This document shows, in pieces, positions 38,101 through 53,100 of a stretch of 64,000 nt of DNA (position 1 is its first letter; each line of letters opens with the position of its first letter). The notes beneath the pieces were generated by a model. It searched no databases. It saw only the letters and a list, made by a program, of their open reading frames with translations, and was not told the origin of the DNA. The position numbers and the translations under genes were made by a program. Source of the DNA: Setophaga petechia. Taxonomy: Eukaryota > Chordata > Aves > Passeriformes > Parulidae. The stretch is taken from assembly GCA_024362935.1 (NCBI GenBank), contig JANCRA010000014.1, positions 5,103,001 through 5,167,000 on the forward strand, in the 5' to 3' direction.

Positions 38101-41100
38101 TTTAAGGACATCCAAACCATTGAAAAAAGCAATGGACATTTTTTCTTCTCTTATTACAGTTTATTTTCCATGAGCTGAGTCCTTTGTTCACAGAAAGCAC
38201 AGGGAGTGCTAAATGGAAAACGTAGGGTATTGTTTCCAGAAGTACAATAAAAATCTATTTTCAGTGGGCCTGAAGCCGACATTCTTGACAAGGTACAAGC
38301 AGTACATTGTACCAGTATTTCAAGAGTGTTCTCTGAGTCCAAGGGTGGAAAAAGTATCACTGAGTATCACAGTCTGGCTTGTACTTATTTAAATGTTGGA
38401 TTGATAAGTGCACCTGTATATTAGATATGTGCAAATAAATGTAAACTTACATAACAACACCCAACTGCACAACTTTTACAATAATACTAAATTTGTATCT
38501 TTTGGTGGGTGGTGAGTGTGCCTCTGTTTTCAAATAAGAATTGTAATTTTCTACCCTCACTTTTTTTTTTTTTGTTCCCCATTGTTAAAAACCCCTCACA
38601 TTTAAAAAATAAATTTAGGCTGTGTCCTTCAAAGGGTTTCTTTTTTAAAAAGTATCACTCCATGATATTCAAGCATATTTAGGGTCTTATAAACAGCTTG
38701 TAACTTACTACATTTAAGAAGCATCTTTTAAAGTATTTTCAAATAATTGCTACTTTGAGAATTTCACAAATTTTTAACCTGGAATCCAAGCTGATCTGCA
38801 GTAGTTGTAACCAAGATGATTGGTGGTAAATATACTTTGTGTAATACCTAAACCTGATCTTACGTTATACTAATAAATCCCACGTAGAGATATCTTGTAA
38901 AATATATCTTTAATATTCCTTCATAGAATTGTTGCATGAAGTTTTAAAGCTTTCAGAAGAATATTTATTTGTAGAAAATGGGGGGAAAAAAAGGGACCAA
39001 ATTGTCTCTTGGTACAGACTGTTGAAATACCATTGGCTTTAGTGGAATAATATTGATTTATACTGGAAAATCTGCCCAGTGGATAATGGAACATTTGGTG
39101 ATGTGTTGTGCAGATTGATTTGCAGACTGCATGTCATAAACCCTGGAATTCTATTAAGGTGATGTGATAAATATATATATATAAGGAAAGTCGCATTTTA
39201 GTTACAAAAATAAAATTACATTTACATATATATTAAGTAATTTAAATTTAAGAAGAAGAGTGGAGACCCTTCTAGTAAGGCTCTGAAATACAGTGGCAGA
39301 CTGCTATTTCAACAGAATATAAGCCATGGATTCCCATTTGGACTGAAATTAATTAAAATGATGAACATTAAAACAAGTAAAAGATCTGCCTTTCAGGAAC
39401 CACTTTAGAACATGAAGCAATACTGAATTTGGAAAAAACAACAACAAAGTTGTATTTGATTTTGGAGGAATGATTTGAAATATTAAATACAGAGAATTAG
39501 AATAAAATAAATCCCTATGGATATAAGCACTGGAATAAATGTGCTTTCTTTTCTAATATGGAAAGGTCCAAGTTTGTTTTTATTAAACAAATTTGCAGGA
39601 CTATAATTGGAATGCAATCAACATTTAAATATACAACATTTTTGGACCTGATAAATATCTTTATCATCACACACTGCATTTCATAATTTAGAGATCATAG
39701 GTAAGCTTGGGTCACCTTATAGCTTCTGCAATCCTAGTGCTTTCCTTTCTTCTGTCATTGGATAACCTGCCAATTAAATATGAGTAATCTAGGCCACTAC
39801 AGAATACACTTCCCACTGCGCTGAGAAGTAAGAGTTTACTGTCATCAGCTGATGCATTGCACAATGCTCTCCGAACTTCCTTCATGATCTGTGGATAAAG
39901 AAAAGTAAACAATTCGACATGCATGCCGTGGCAATATCATTTCCCTACTTTTACAAACCTTATTGATTTTGAGAGACTTAAATTTTGGGCACTATTAATA
40001 GTTACATCAATTATATATAGAATTTTAATATAGAATGATATTAGAATCATTAGAATGATAACACTGAGAGTTTGCAGAATATTTTCTATTTGGCAGTGCT
40101 TTCTTGATGTTTTTTTAATTCCAAGAAGTTTTAGGAGTTGGCAGTTCTTTGTTGTATGGGAAATTCTACCCACCTTATGCTATTTGATTGCAATTTTATA
40201 ATTTCAAATATCACTTTTTAATTTTCATTGTGTACATCACTGTATCCTTGGGAACATGTTTATCACAGCAAAAGCCTGTTATTAACCTCAACAGCTTGAA
40301 AGCAAAATTTGTAAACCCCAGTTTTTAGTTCTTCAACTACTTTGGTTTATATGACTTCAACCAGAGCAAAGCAGGACAAGAGGACATCATATACATCAAC
40401 ATGACAAATATATTATTCATTTTTACAGTTTACTAAAGTTAAATCATAAAAGTCCCTTGAAAAAGAGACATTTTGACTTAGTTTTACAACTGAATCAAGC
40501 TATTAATTACACCATAAATCAAACCTAATCAAAATCTGTATAGAATTGAGCTGCTGGTATTGTACAAAAATGGCCTTTCACCTGAGCAGAGAATTGTTTC
40601 CTAATGATTTTTTAAAGGAAATTTTATTTCATAAACTTGTGATGCTTAACTTCGTGTTTGGTCACAGTTGGGCATGGTTTGTGAGCTGTAACTCATTTCA
40701 GCCCCCTCTCCTCTATAATGTGCTCCTCATTAATTTACTCCTCACTGCAAGGGCCCTGATTTCATCTAGTGAGACACCTCCTGTCCTTAATCAGACCCAT
40801 GTGCCAAATATTTCCTATAGACATGGCCCTGCTGTCTCAAGGTTTTCTCTTTTGCACCAAAAGGTTTCCTGGTGTAATTTTAGGTAAGGGAAATTTGGTG
40901 TAAATTTAGGTAAGGGAAAGCTAAATGTGGCTGGAGATTTAAATAGAGTTTCCATGTGAGAGAAACCCAAGATTTTTTAGCCTGTGATTATTTCTGTTCA
41001 CTACTTTCCTTTACCAAAACTTCTTTAGATCTCTGAAGTGCCTTGTTGTAGAAATGTCCCTGAACACTGAAGTTTTGTTGATGCCACCCCTTGGTTGGCC

Positions 41101-44100
41101 TTTTCATAGAAATCCTATGGGTTGTGCTGCTTTCCCTATGGGTTTGTGTAAGGATGAGTATTGCTGGCTGCTGGGACTGGCCCTGAGAGAGCAGCTGGTG
41201 AACTTTTGGATGCTTCACTTCTACAAGAGCACTTCAGAACGCCTGTAATACTGAGTGTGTGACAGTGGGTGGAAGTGAAGTAATTAAAAGCTGCAGAATT
41301 TGGAAGTGTATTTGAAATTCTTATGCAGGTACAAAAATGTCATCAGCAATTTTAGGAGCACTGTTTATTCTGAGAGTCTCAGAGGCTGTCTCAGTCCTCA
41401 GCTTGGATTAACACAGCAACACTGCACATACAATGGGGAAACAAAGGAGAAAACCCCCTAAAACCTTTAATCACTGTTAAAAGAGAAACTTTAGAATGTG
41501 GTAGACATTAAAATTAAAAAAAAGAAAATATTTTGGTTTTCCTAGTTCCATCTGAATGCAATGTTATCCTCTTAATTCACTGGAAAAGATCTCACAATCT
41601 GCTCTTTCTTAGGGCGAATGTATAAATAATATTAGGGAATACATTTTTCCATTCAGTGAGCAATGTTGCATGAAGTATGATGCCATGTTGATACCCATTC
41701 AGCAAGTTCCTTTATTATTCCCCTTCCTCCAGTGGTATTTGCCTTTGTGCCACCTCTTTGCTGTCACCAGTGATCTCCTTCACACACATCATTCCTGTTC
41801 CAAACCTGCCTCTTTTCATCTCACCCCTCACTGATCTGGATCATTAAAGCCATCTACAACACATCCAAATTTTTGAGCACAGGTTACATTTCTTGTGAGA
41901 AAAACCAATATTCTGCCATCACTGTTTTTCCAGTGTTTTAGAGAGGATGACATTGAGTCTGTTATTAGGAATCAATTTCTCAGATATGGTTAAAAGTGGG
42001 AAAGCTTTGGTTACTATTTTTGAGCAGAAGGGGATATTTAGTTCTCCTGCTCCACTTGTTTGTATCAAAAGGAAACCATTATGCATCAGCATTATCAGGC
42101 TCCAAAAAGTATGTATTTTTCTACAGAGCCTTAAGTTTGTCATTAACTTTATCATCCACAGGTGCCTGGAGGCTCACTGGAATCCAGCAATGCCAGCCAA
42201 GTCCAGCTCTCTCCCTTGTCAGGAACTTTGCCACGGCTCCTTTGCAGGTCCCTTTGTCACTTGGGCTGGTGACACAGGAGCTGCTCACGGCTGCCTCTGA
42301 GCCTTGGCTCTCCCCATGGCTTCTCTGGGCATGGGCGTTTCTGCCCAGCTACTTCTGTGATTACAGGGAAGCTGCAAACAGGAAAATAATGATAAAAGAT
42401 CTAGTTTGTCTGCAAGGTTGCAGAATTGTGTGTTGAACTGTAGTACTGTAAAGTAAATACAATCTTAGTTTGGAACTGCTCTCTGTTTTAGGGACAAATT
42501 TCTGTTTAATGTGGTAGTGAACTCAGTTCTCAAATACAGAGATACAACCTGTCTTTAGTTACATTTCTTTCTCAGATTCCATATTCTTTTTCTTTCTTCC
42601 ATAGACCTTAAACCTTTCCCCATCTTGCTAAAACTATGGCATTAGTCCAATAAATTTTATTTTCTCTAGTGGACCAGATCTAATACTACTATTTCCAGAG
42701 CTCCTTAGCAATATTCTCCAGATCCATACTTTAATTAATTAGCTATTTTATGGCCTTTTAGGTAATTTTCCGTTGTGGGGACAGTATTTCTTTTTGAATG
42801 CATTTGATGAAAGTTTCTGAGGCAGTATTTACACAACAGTATGGGCCAGTTATTTAGGTTGTGATAGTTGACTGGATTGTAAATTTAGACCAGACCTAGT
42901 GCTTCACTTACTGTTTTATTGAAACACAAATATATCATAAAATTATCACCTTCTCAGAAGTTGCTTATATTTTTAATCCTGCCAAGTAAGTAATCTCATT
43001 AATTCTTGAACAGGACATCTTATGTTGCAAAATAAACATGAACCAGTTAAAAACTTAATTAAACTTCTAAGAGCTTATTTTAATGCCTTTTGCTGGAAGT
43101 AGGAAATTTCCAAAGGTATTTGGTGCCCTTTGCTTTCCACCTTGCTTACATTCTGGGAAAATCAAAGAGCTAGGAATTTATCACCATAATTACACAGAGT
43201 ATCTTGAACAGAAGTCTCTTGTTCACATAAACAGAAGCACTAGTTAATAAAAGTTAACTTTTCTGAATCTCTGAGGACTCACTGTGATATTCTTAAAGGT
43301 AATTCAAGAATATTCTTAAAGATAATTTAATTTATTCTGTAAATGTTACCCTAAACCCAAATTTTAAAGCCATTTCATTGTTCTTAGAACATCTTCCCCA
43401 CTTGTGTTTTTTTACATAAATAAATTTTGTGTTACTGGTTCTGAGTCCTTTCTGTCCAGTCCTTTCTGAGTCCTTTCACCCAAAGGACTTGGGAACCTTG
43501 AAAGCTGCAGAAGCAATGGCCCAAACCCACAATTTACTTTAGTGTAGAGAGAAGAGCTACAGAGAACAGTAAACTTGTACCTGTCTCTTTTTTATTATTT
43601 CCAGCTTAGGAAAAGTGAAGGCAAACCAGTGCTCCAAAATGTACCTGGCAGAACTTTACACCTTGTTATTTGTATTTGGAATTTGAAACCTGATTCTTGT
43701 GTATGAGAAGGTTCTCGAGGTAGTTCTGTCACTCCTGGGTGGAAGCACTGGCTGTTTAGAGAATGTTTCACTTTAATTCAGGGGAATATTAACTCCTAGC
43801 TCTGTTAATAGTGTTAAATGAGAAGAGCTGATGGGTCCATTTAGTCTGAAACAGAATTTGGATCCTTGGGATGTGCTGAGTTAAAACAGCAGCAGCACCA
43901 CTGGAGAAAGAACTTCAGGAGCAGCAAAAGTGCCACAAGAAAAAATGCCCTAATGGAATTAATAATTAAATATTTCAGAAATGTATTTAAAAAACAAAAG
44001 TAGCAAGCCTAAGCTACTGAAATAAGAACAAGCTGTGCAGTTTTGTGACACTGTCTTGGAAGTTTAATAAGATCTTGTAAAAAATAAGAAAGAATTTCTA

Positions 44101-47100
44101 TAGTGCTCTGAACATTTTTGTAGAAAAAAACTCAATTACTAAAGAAGCACCAAGCCAACATCAATCAGTGCAAAGGCTGCTGGAAAGAGCATTGGCACAT
44201 TTCATGCTAAAATCACCTGCACAAATGGGGTCACCAATAACATAGCATGAAGAGTCAGGTAGACTTCTCTAGACTTTAATTTTTTTTTTGTATAAGTAAG
44301 TTCTTTGCTATTTTAATTAAATTGGCATAAATACCAAGGGCCAATGGTTGAACACAATTATTAATTTCATCTGAAGATTCCTATGAAGCCCAAAGGGAAG
44401 CAGAGCTGTTGAGGGGTGAGTGGGATTTTGTATAAGCTTAGGTTTAAAAGTTTAAAATGATTGTTTGCAGTGCACACCTTTTTTTTTTCTTTAACACAGA
44501 TGGCCAAGTATAACCAGGCCACTATTTAAGTACATCAAATAAACCTGCTCTGAATAAATGATTCATTTGCTATTTGGCAAACATAATTTACTGAATGTCT
44601 AATAAAGCTTCAAGTTAGCACTTTACACAAAGTGAAACACACTTTCTTCATTTTGTAGGAATTGTGTGTTTGTATTTTGTATTTACTGGGGATAAAAGGC
44701 ATCAAAACTGAAAATGGTCTGAACATCCCTAAAACACTTTGTCAGTTTGCCTCACCTATGGCTATGGGTGACAAACTGCAGGGACAAGTCATTCAACACC
44801 CTCCTCCTTTCAGTTCCTGGGGTTTCTGCTGTAATTGCCAGCAAGAATGTGAAATTGCCAGTCCTGGAGGTGCTGGATTTTGTGGTGTGAATGATCATGG
44901 GCAGCAGCCTGGACTGAGGCCAAAGGAGCTGTTTCATGTTTACAGCCATGAGTCTTCCAAGGGCAAGAGCCTGTGATTGCTCTTGGCCTGGATGAGGTTT
45001 AAACAGACAATTTCCATGTGGAGAACTCAATAACTGATTAATTCCTGACCATCCTGGTCAGTAAAGTGGTTTTCTAAAATGCATTTCCTGGTTTTCAAGT
45101 GAGCTTCAATAAAGGTTCTAGAAATAGTCTGTGCTGGTGATGCAGGGAGAGGACTATTACGTGCTTATAATTTATTCTTCCACAGAGGTGGGCTCCTGGC
45201 ATATTGAAAACTCTCAAAGGATGAAATGGATTGGTTTGGCAGACCCAAAGAGGCTGAATTAATCCCCTGGTTAGAGCATCTGAACTCTGCTGATGTGGAA
45301 CAGCACAGCACTGTAAAGGTATGTCTGCTCTGACAGAGAGAGTCCATGAGTTCTTATTTTTTCAGGCCCTTGAGCTCCTTCATTTAAATTACCTGCAGTG
45401 TCAATTAGTGGTAATTAAGACAGAGATGGAGTGATGGATTTGATGCAATCTAATGCATTTTAAGAAATTAGTGTTAAAAGCAAGTGTTGGGTGTTCTGTG
45501 GTAATTACCAAGATAGTTCTTCTAAATATTAGATAGTTTAAAAACTTGGAGTGATAAATGTTGTGTACCATCAGTTTTAGCCATTTAATATCACTCAGTG
45601 CATTACTGCCCATGTGTATGTGTGCATTTGAGAAGGGGGCTCATCATACCTACCACTGTAAGTAATTAACTTCAAAGTTACTCATTTTCTTATTGAAAAA
45701 CATGATTCCCCAAAGCTACAATCTACTCCTCCCTCAGGTGGTGCTCAGACTGGTATTTCATACACTCTTGAAGCTGCTGTGTAGGACAGAGAGGGCAGAA
45801 AAGGCCAAGATGTCCCCAGTGAGGGCAGCCCTTGGAGGAGCTCTGCCTGCAGGATGCTCAGCCAGGCCAGGCTGGTGCTGGGAGGCAGCTCCTGCTGCTC
45901 CTTCCCTGCTCCACGGCAGCCCCTGTCCATCCAGCAGGCCTTTACTGCCCGTGGAACAGGCTCAGGTGTGAACAGGCTCAGGTGTGAACAGGCTCAGGTG
46001 GGAACAGGCTCAGGTGGGAACAGGGCTCAGGTGTGAACAGGGCTCAGGTGTGAGCAGGGCTCAGATGTGGAACAGGCTCAGGTGTGGGCTCAGGTGTGGA
46101 ACAGGCTCAGGTGTGAACAGGGCTCAGGTGTGAACAGAGCTCAGGTGTGAACAGAGCTCAGGTGTGGGCTCAGGTGTGGAACAGGCTCAGGTGTGAACAG
46201 GCTCAGGTGTGAGCAGGGCTCAGGTGTGAACAGGCTCAGGTGTGGAACAGGGCTCAGGTGTGAACAGGCTCAGGTGTGGAACAGAGCTCAGGTGTGGAAC
46301 AGGCTCAGGTGTGAACAGAGCTCAGGTGTGAACAGGCTCAGGTGTGGAACAGGCTCAGGTGTGAACAGGCTCAGGTGTGAGCAGGGCTCAGGTGTGAACA
46401 GGCTCAGGTGTGGAACAGGTTCAGGTGTGGAACAGGCTCAGGTGTGAACAGGGCTCAGGTGTGGAACAGGCTCAGGTGTGAACAGGCTCAGGTGTGCTCT
46501 CTCCTCTCCAGGACATCCATCCTGATGCAAGCACTCATGGACACCCCTTTTCTTCTGACATGGGGAGGGTCTAACAGGGCATTGCAGCCACAGGGAATGG
46601 AGGGAAAAGCTCCTCAGCCCTTTCAGTGATCCACGTGTGTACTGGGACAGCACAAGCTGCAAGTCTGAGTCTGTCCCTGTGTGCATAATGTTTGGAACAA
46701 GAGAATTCATTTTTATCTTTTATACGTTGCATGACTTTATGCAATTCAGCTGAGGATAGAGCCCCTAACTGGTTAAGATTTCATAAATAAATACAGTGAT
46801 TCAGAGAAAAAGTAATTAGGGATCAAGATGGAATTTAGAAAGACTGTCTCAGGATATAGACTGAAATTCTCTGTATACAACTGGAGCACTATTTAAATTA
46901 GTGAAAGGAAAGAGAGCAGATTTCTCCTAAGGATAGTAAATATCAGTAACTTCAACGTGTGAAAAGCTGCTTCACACAACTCCATGCTGGAAATACTGAT
47001 TCTGCTATTCCTTTAGTTACTTTTATTTTTTTCAGCCATGTGAATTAAAATTTAATTTCCATTGCATTCTTTTGGATAGGAATCCCAAGTGTGAAAAAGT

Positions 47101-50100
47101 TAGATATGTCTGTACTCCAGACTTCTTTTCTACATTCATCCATTAGGAAAAAAAATACATAAAATCAAATTCAAGTGCAGTGTTTGCAAGATAACCCACA
47201 CATTGGGATGGCTTTCTCTGGCTTTTAGGGCTAAACACTTACCTCTGGGGTCAGTGCATTGTTCTCTGAAGTCTGACTTGACAGCAAAATATGTGTGAAA
47301 CCATCTTCTTTCCTGACCACGATGTCCCTGAAGCGACAGTTACTTTCATTTTGGCGCACGCTGTATCTCAGTCTCTTATCAAACACATAATCTTTCTCTC
47401 CATCAAGTTTCCTTTTCACAGTGCTGTGTAGATTCAAGCTTCCATTGGCCAGAGAAGAACCTTGCAGATGGAAAGAATTGAAGCATAATTACCTCTATAC
47501 CATCAAAGACATGGAGTGATACTCTCTATTAGCTTCAATGAAAATAGACATATATAAAATAACAGGAAAAAATACATAAAAAATGTGCCTGGCTAGTCAA
47601 ATGTGGCCTCAAGCCATCGTTCTTATTCTGTACTCTAACGTGCAGAACTTTTTGTTCTCTGATCAGACAACCTCTAGACCCAAGGAACTGATGCCATTTT
47701 GGAGAGTATCCACAACAGGGAAAAAAGAGAACTATGGGAAGAAAGATGTAATTCCTCCTTAAAAACAAGTAAGAGCAATAGTAAGTCAGTTTTAAAAGAC
47801 AGTTTATTCTGACTTTGTGTATGAACTGCAAACCATTCCTCTGCTGATGCCTACAGTGTTTCTGTAATGGGGAATAGATGATGATTGGTAACGGTGCTGA
47901 GCGGGGGTGCTGAAGGAACTTTATAGGGTTTGTATGTAATAATCCTTTTCTAATTACAGATATTTCACTCTATTGCCATTAAAAATAAAGCAGAGACAGG
48001 TTGTTGAGGGACAGATTAAAGTCACTGGTTTTTGTTTATATAGATACCAGCCCACAATGCAGTATTTTTAAGAAAGGCCAAGAGAGAGCTGAATGAAAAC
48101 ACCTTTGTTTGCTCTGTTCTTTACTCCTGCCAAAGCTGACCTGTTCCAGCTCCTGGTTTCAAATAACCAGGAATTTTTAAAGGGCAGATGACATGAATAT
48201 TAGAACACAGGTTTAAATTTTATAGTTTAAGTGACCACCATCCAATTAAAAATGCTCTGCTGGAATAGAATTGAACAGTGAATTCATGACAGATGCCTCT
48301 CAACCAAAATCAGTTACCCTCATTTTGGATTAGCTGTGTTTCAGCCTGATGCTTACGTAGGTAACTGATCTGTCTGACACCTCACAGTTGGCAGTGGCCT
48401 GTGGAATTGTTCACAGTGTGTGAAATCCTGTATGTGCACTGCAGCTAGGACATGGGATGTGGAAACACAGGCAGTGCTCAGTGGTGTGTGACAGGGGCTC
48501 ATGTGGCGTGTGCATGTGGGTACTCACACATCTACTCACAGGGATCCACCTTGGCCCAGGAGCCTGTTCAGTCACTCAGGAAACTCTTTTTTGTTGTTGA
48601 AATAAGAGATACCATCTAAAGCATTGCCTGGGTTATACTGAATAGAGGATTTGCCTGGTGCAATGCAAACATGGCTAAATTCCATTAAATCATCATTTAA
48701 AAAAAATCATTTGAAACCAAAAGTGTTGGAAATTTGTTTTCTTGGCAAAAAGTGTCTACAAGTGTAGAAATCAGCATGTGCTTGAACTTTAAATGCTATG
48801 AATACTTTCCTATGGCACATTTCTTCTTTTTCCTAAGGTTTTTTTTAAATGTATTCTTACAACAGAAATAAACTTGTGAAATTACTAATAGAACACCAAC
48901 GTCATTGGGAATAATGTACTGAAACTAATTAACCCTTTGACTGAGGCAGGCTATTAAATATTGCACTTTTATCTATTCAGTGCTTAACCAGCAATAAACT
49001 ACTGAATTGTGGTGATTTCAAACTCCCAAAAAAGTGTAAAGAAGTTACAAAATCAGAGGTACAAATGCCCATAGAATGGAAGGTGTGTCAGACTAACTGT
49101 ACTGATTATCTACCTCGTATGGAAGATTATGCTACATTTATTTTAAATACAGATGGTAAGAGAATAGTAGAAGATTAATTCATTCAGATAATCCAGCTCA
49201 ACAAAAAGCCTCACAGTAATTTTTTTTGGTTTATTTTATTCTTTCTCATGTATTCAGTTTGTAAATGAATGCATGATGTAAGAAATGACAGATTTTATCA
49301 CCGTATTTTAACTATCTGGATGCCAGCTGAAAGAAATTTAATCAGGGGAAAGATCTAAATTCAGTATGAGAGAAACATAAATGAAAAAGTGCCATTTCCA
49401 AAAGTGGATCGTTAAGAGAACAATATATAGTGAGTAGCTTGTTGTTTCTGTGTCTCCAGTGCACCCCTGTAATCTGCTTTAATCCGATAAACTGGAGAAA
49501 ATGATCAGCACACTCTAAAGACAGCCCTGCTGTGGAACCAGGCCAATTTAGCACGTCTGCTGTGGGAGGTGGTGCAGCTCCTGGGGCTCTGCTCTGGAGC
49601 CACTGGGATTGTCCCTGCATGAGGGTCAGTACCAGCACCTGCTCAGTGCACACAAGGGGAACAGCACCAGAAATGACTGTGGCAGGCAAAAAGAGACATT
49701 CAAAGACTCAAAGCAATTTGTACTGCACATGAAACAAATTAAGGATGTCACCAATTAACTAAGGAAGCTTTAGATACACCTAAGTGTGGTTTTCTGGCTT
49801 AATTGTGAGTATTTGATGCTCAGTCTAAGTACAAAAAGAAAACAGAAAAAATGGGAGGAAGTGCTCTTTACTAGGAGTTTAATCTAATGATTACTTTGTA
49901 TTTAATCAGCAGTAGAACCTGCAGAATACCTAAGGCAACATTTATATTTACAAGAAGCTTCAATATTTTTAAGGGAACCTAAGATGTTCCCAGACCACTG
50001 CTGCGTGCAGTAATCCTTCTCCAAGAATGGCAGTAAAAGAGGGCAGTAAAGGATGCTATTTAAGGAGAAAATGCAAGCCTGGTTGCTTTCTGCAGTCTTT

Positions 50101-53100
50101 TCCCATAGTATCATCCCTAAGTGTTGTATAGAAATATGAGAGGGTTCATCCCTCCTGTTTCCTTCAGTGTTTGCTTGTGGACCTTTTCATGGATTTCTCT
50201 AATCCCCTTCTGAGCCTGTTGATGCAGTCTGTCTCCACAGCTTCCTGTGGAATGAGTTTGAGAAGTTGGGTAGCCACTACACAGAGAAGAATTTTCTTTC
50301 ATCTGTGCTTTTATCTGATGTTCCACTAGTTTCAGTGAGTGGTCCCTAGTTCTGCTATCCAGGGATTTCAGGAGCAGCAGTTCTGCATTTAGTGTATCTG
50401 TGGCCTTGATGATTTTGTAAACTTTGATCGTGCTGCCCCCTCAGCCACCCCCTCTCCAAGGCTCTTTTATTCCTGTAATCCTCTCCATTTTAGCTGCCCA
50501 TCCCTGCATCTTCTACAGTACTCCACCACTGCCAGAGGCTCTGACACTGGGGTTGCATTTACCAGGCATTGCAGAAAACACATTAGAAATTTATATTCTA
50601 AAAGGCTGAGGCAGACAAAGAGCAGGAGAGGAAAGAGAGGAAAGGTTGCACTGACTCTCAGTGCTTTGGGGGAGCTCCACATCTCCTTCACTGCTTCTGC
50701 CCACTGCTGTAGGACACCTCAAGCTCCTGTTATTTTTTATTTTCAGATACATTTTTTGAGTACATTTATTTTCTGAATGTTTCATCAGAGCCAGTTTAAT
50801 GGTGCAGTCCCTGTGCCACCACCCTCCACAGCAACCCCAGTACTGGTAAGAGCAGCCACACCATGAGCTGGCCTGGGGATCTGCTCTGGCTGAAAACTCA
50901 CCCTGCAAAAATGGTTAATCTTCAAACAGATGCAGTTCACCTTGTAGCCTCAAAAGTATTAAAACTGGTGCAGAGGGAGGGATGGGAATAACAATCAGGG
51001 TGTCATGGGAAGGAGAGCTGGACTGCTGCTTTTATTAGCAGTATGCATTTGTGCTGGATGGAAAGGATGATGGAGCTGAGGCTATAATTTTTCTAGGTGA
51101 AATAAGCCATGCTCCCTCACTCTCCCTGGTAACACAGCTTGGCATTCCTCAGTCTTCCCAACAGCCTTCAACTGCCTCTTTTCTGTCTTTTTTGTGGGTA
51201 ATGGTTAATACTGTACATACTTAAAGCTGTGTTCTGTTGATAATTTACTAATAATTTCAGACTTCTCCAGCTAAGGGAGCATCTGTAAGATATCTAAAAG
51301 CAATGAGTTTTTATCCAAACTAAGAGAGCAAGCATGCTTACTTGTCTTTTACTGCCAGTATTCTTTCAGAAGAAATAAAACAGAATAAGCTAAAAAACCA
51401 AGAGAAAGCAGTGAGTAAGTCACAGAGAGTATTTAAATCAAGGGCACCATGAGACTACAAAGATTTTCGTAATGGAGAAAAACAGTGGTTAGTGATACAT
51501 GACAGGCAGAAATACTTCAGCAGATGGTACACAGAAAGAGAGATGTAGAAAAAGGAAAGATAAAATTAAAAGGGGATGTTTTTTGATGCTGTCAAGAAAC
51601 TTGACAAAACAATAACTCTCAATTACAATATCTGGAGAGAACAGAAATGTGATAACAGAAGACAACAAATATCATCAGAAAGACCTGTATTGCTAGCTCC
51701 TGGGAGCATCAGTGGATGCTGTTCACAGAATTTTTCAATATTTTCTAATTTGCAGACCCTTAAATAACTGTCAGTATAGATGATTCTGCTCTCCTTATGG
51801 CAGGGTGTGTAGAAGACAGTTTTTGGTATTAAAGATCTGTCCCTAATTCCACAAGGTCCCAGGCCTCCACTGGGACATTTTGTGCACACACCTGTAGGTA
51901 CACATTCCTCCTTCTGGGGTAAAGAGCTTCCTGATGGGAGTTTGTCTACAGCAGAAGAAACACTTGTACCCAAGTGGATTTATACACAAAACCAAAGAGA
52001 CTGGTGGACATTCATTTAAGGAGTCATCAAAAGCCAGTTTCCAAAGAGTGTTATTTGTTTAAACAGAACTGGCAGGGACAGACAAACAAAATAGCTATTA
52101 TTTGATTACTTCTAGTTTAAATATTACTGTCTGTATTGCTTGGTTCAATACATTGGTGGTTAAACATTATTATAATATGAAACAATACTGGTTGAGGTTG
52201 GTGGGTTTGGAGACCTCCAAGCACAGGCCCACACTGGTAGCAGAGCTGGGCCTACACCCAGGTTTGCAAATGGTAGGGAATTTTTGACTTTTCCAAATCT
52301 AGGCTTCATGTTATGACAAACCTTAAATTTCTATACATAATTTCTGTGCAGTCTTACACTCAGCTGAGAAATGAATCTGACATTCATTTGGGTTCCATAC
52401 AGGCAATCTCCAAGCTGACACAAATGTCTGCTCCCTCAGATTCTGGACGGGGCTGCCCAGGAGCCACAGCTTCTGGGAGCCAAACCAGGTCCTCCAGGCT
52501 CCCTCTTTGTTCCTCATCTAGTGCCTGGGAGCCCTGCAAGCACTGATGGAGCATGCCAGGCTTTCAACTTCCAGACTCAGTGGCAGACTGCCTGAAACCT
52601 CTGGCATAGCTGGCTGCCTCCAAGCTAAACGTGGGAGTCCTGCCAAGCAGACTGCCACACTGCTCCTGCTCCCTAGGGACACAGCCTTAGGACCTTGGCT
52701 CAGATTTGGAGAAAGTTTTGAAACCCAAGATGTTTGGAACAAAATTTTAGTTATTCAATAAATTGGGCATTTTTCTCTGAAACTTTCTTCATTTGTAATT
52801 TGTAAAATTTCAGCCTGGTTTTAGTGTGGGTTTCTATGATAATAATGGGACACAGGGCAGGATCACACTGGCATCCTCTGTGTGAGTGTGAATACTGAGG
52901 GAATTCAGGAAATTGTTGGACTTGGTGAAGAGTAGTGCAAGTTGCTTCCACTTGATGTTTCAGACTCCTGTATCAGGAAATGTGGCTTCTCTCAAGCTTG
53001 CAGGGCAATATTAAAAAAATCCTATTTATTTGATTTTGACCCTTCACCAATTTCTGTCTGCTATTACTCAGGCAGTCTCATCTCTCCTCTTTGTACTCTT

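Larger units (their letters stand above)
39889..47242 (-). other. CDYL2 intron 3
   Basis: GTAAGTG...CCACAG, about 7.35 kb. It holds the 16-bp minisatellite at 45951-46497 and a 26-bp imperfect tandem duplication at 40871-40922. The rest is AT-rich sequence in which I see no other feature. Confidence 0.92.

Noticed and set aside
40871..40922. Recursive splice site (TTTAG/GTAAGG) in intron 3
   Set aside because: The motif is on the plus strand, antisense to the CDYL2 transcript.
46193..46447. Asn/Arg/Cys-rich repeat protein in the intron 3 minisatellite
   Set aside because: Frame created by the 16-bp repeat; lies in an intron antisense to CDYL2 with no start context or splice support.
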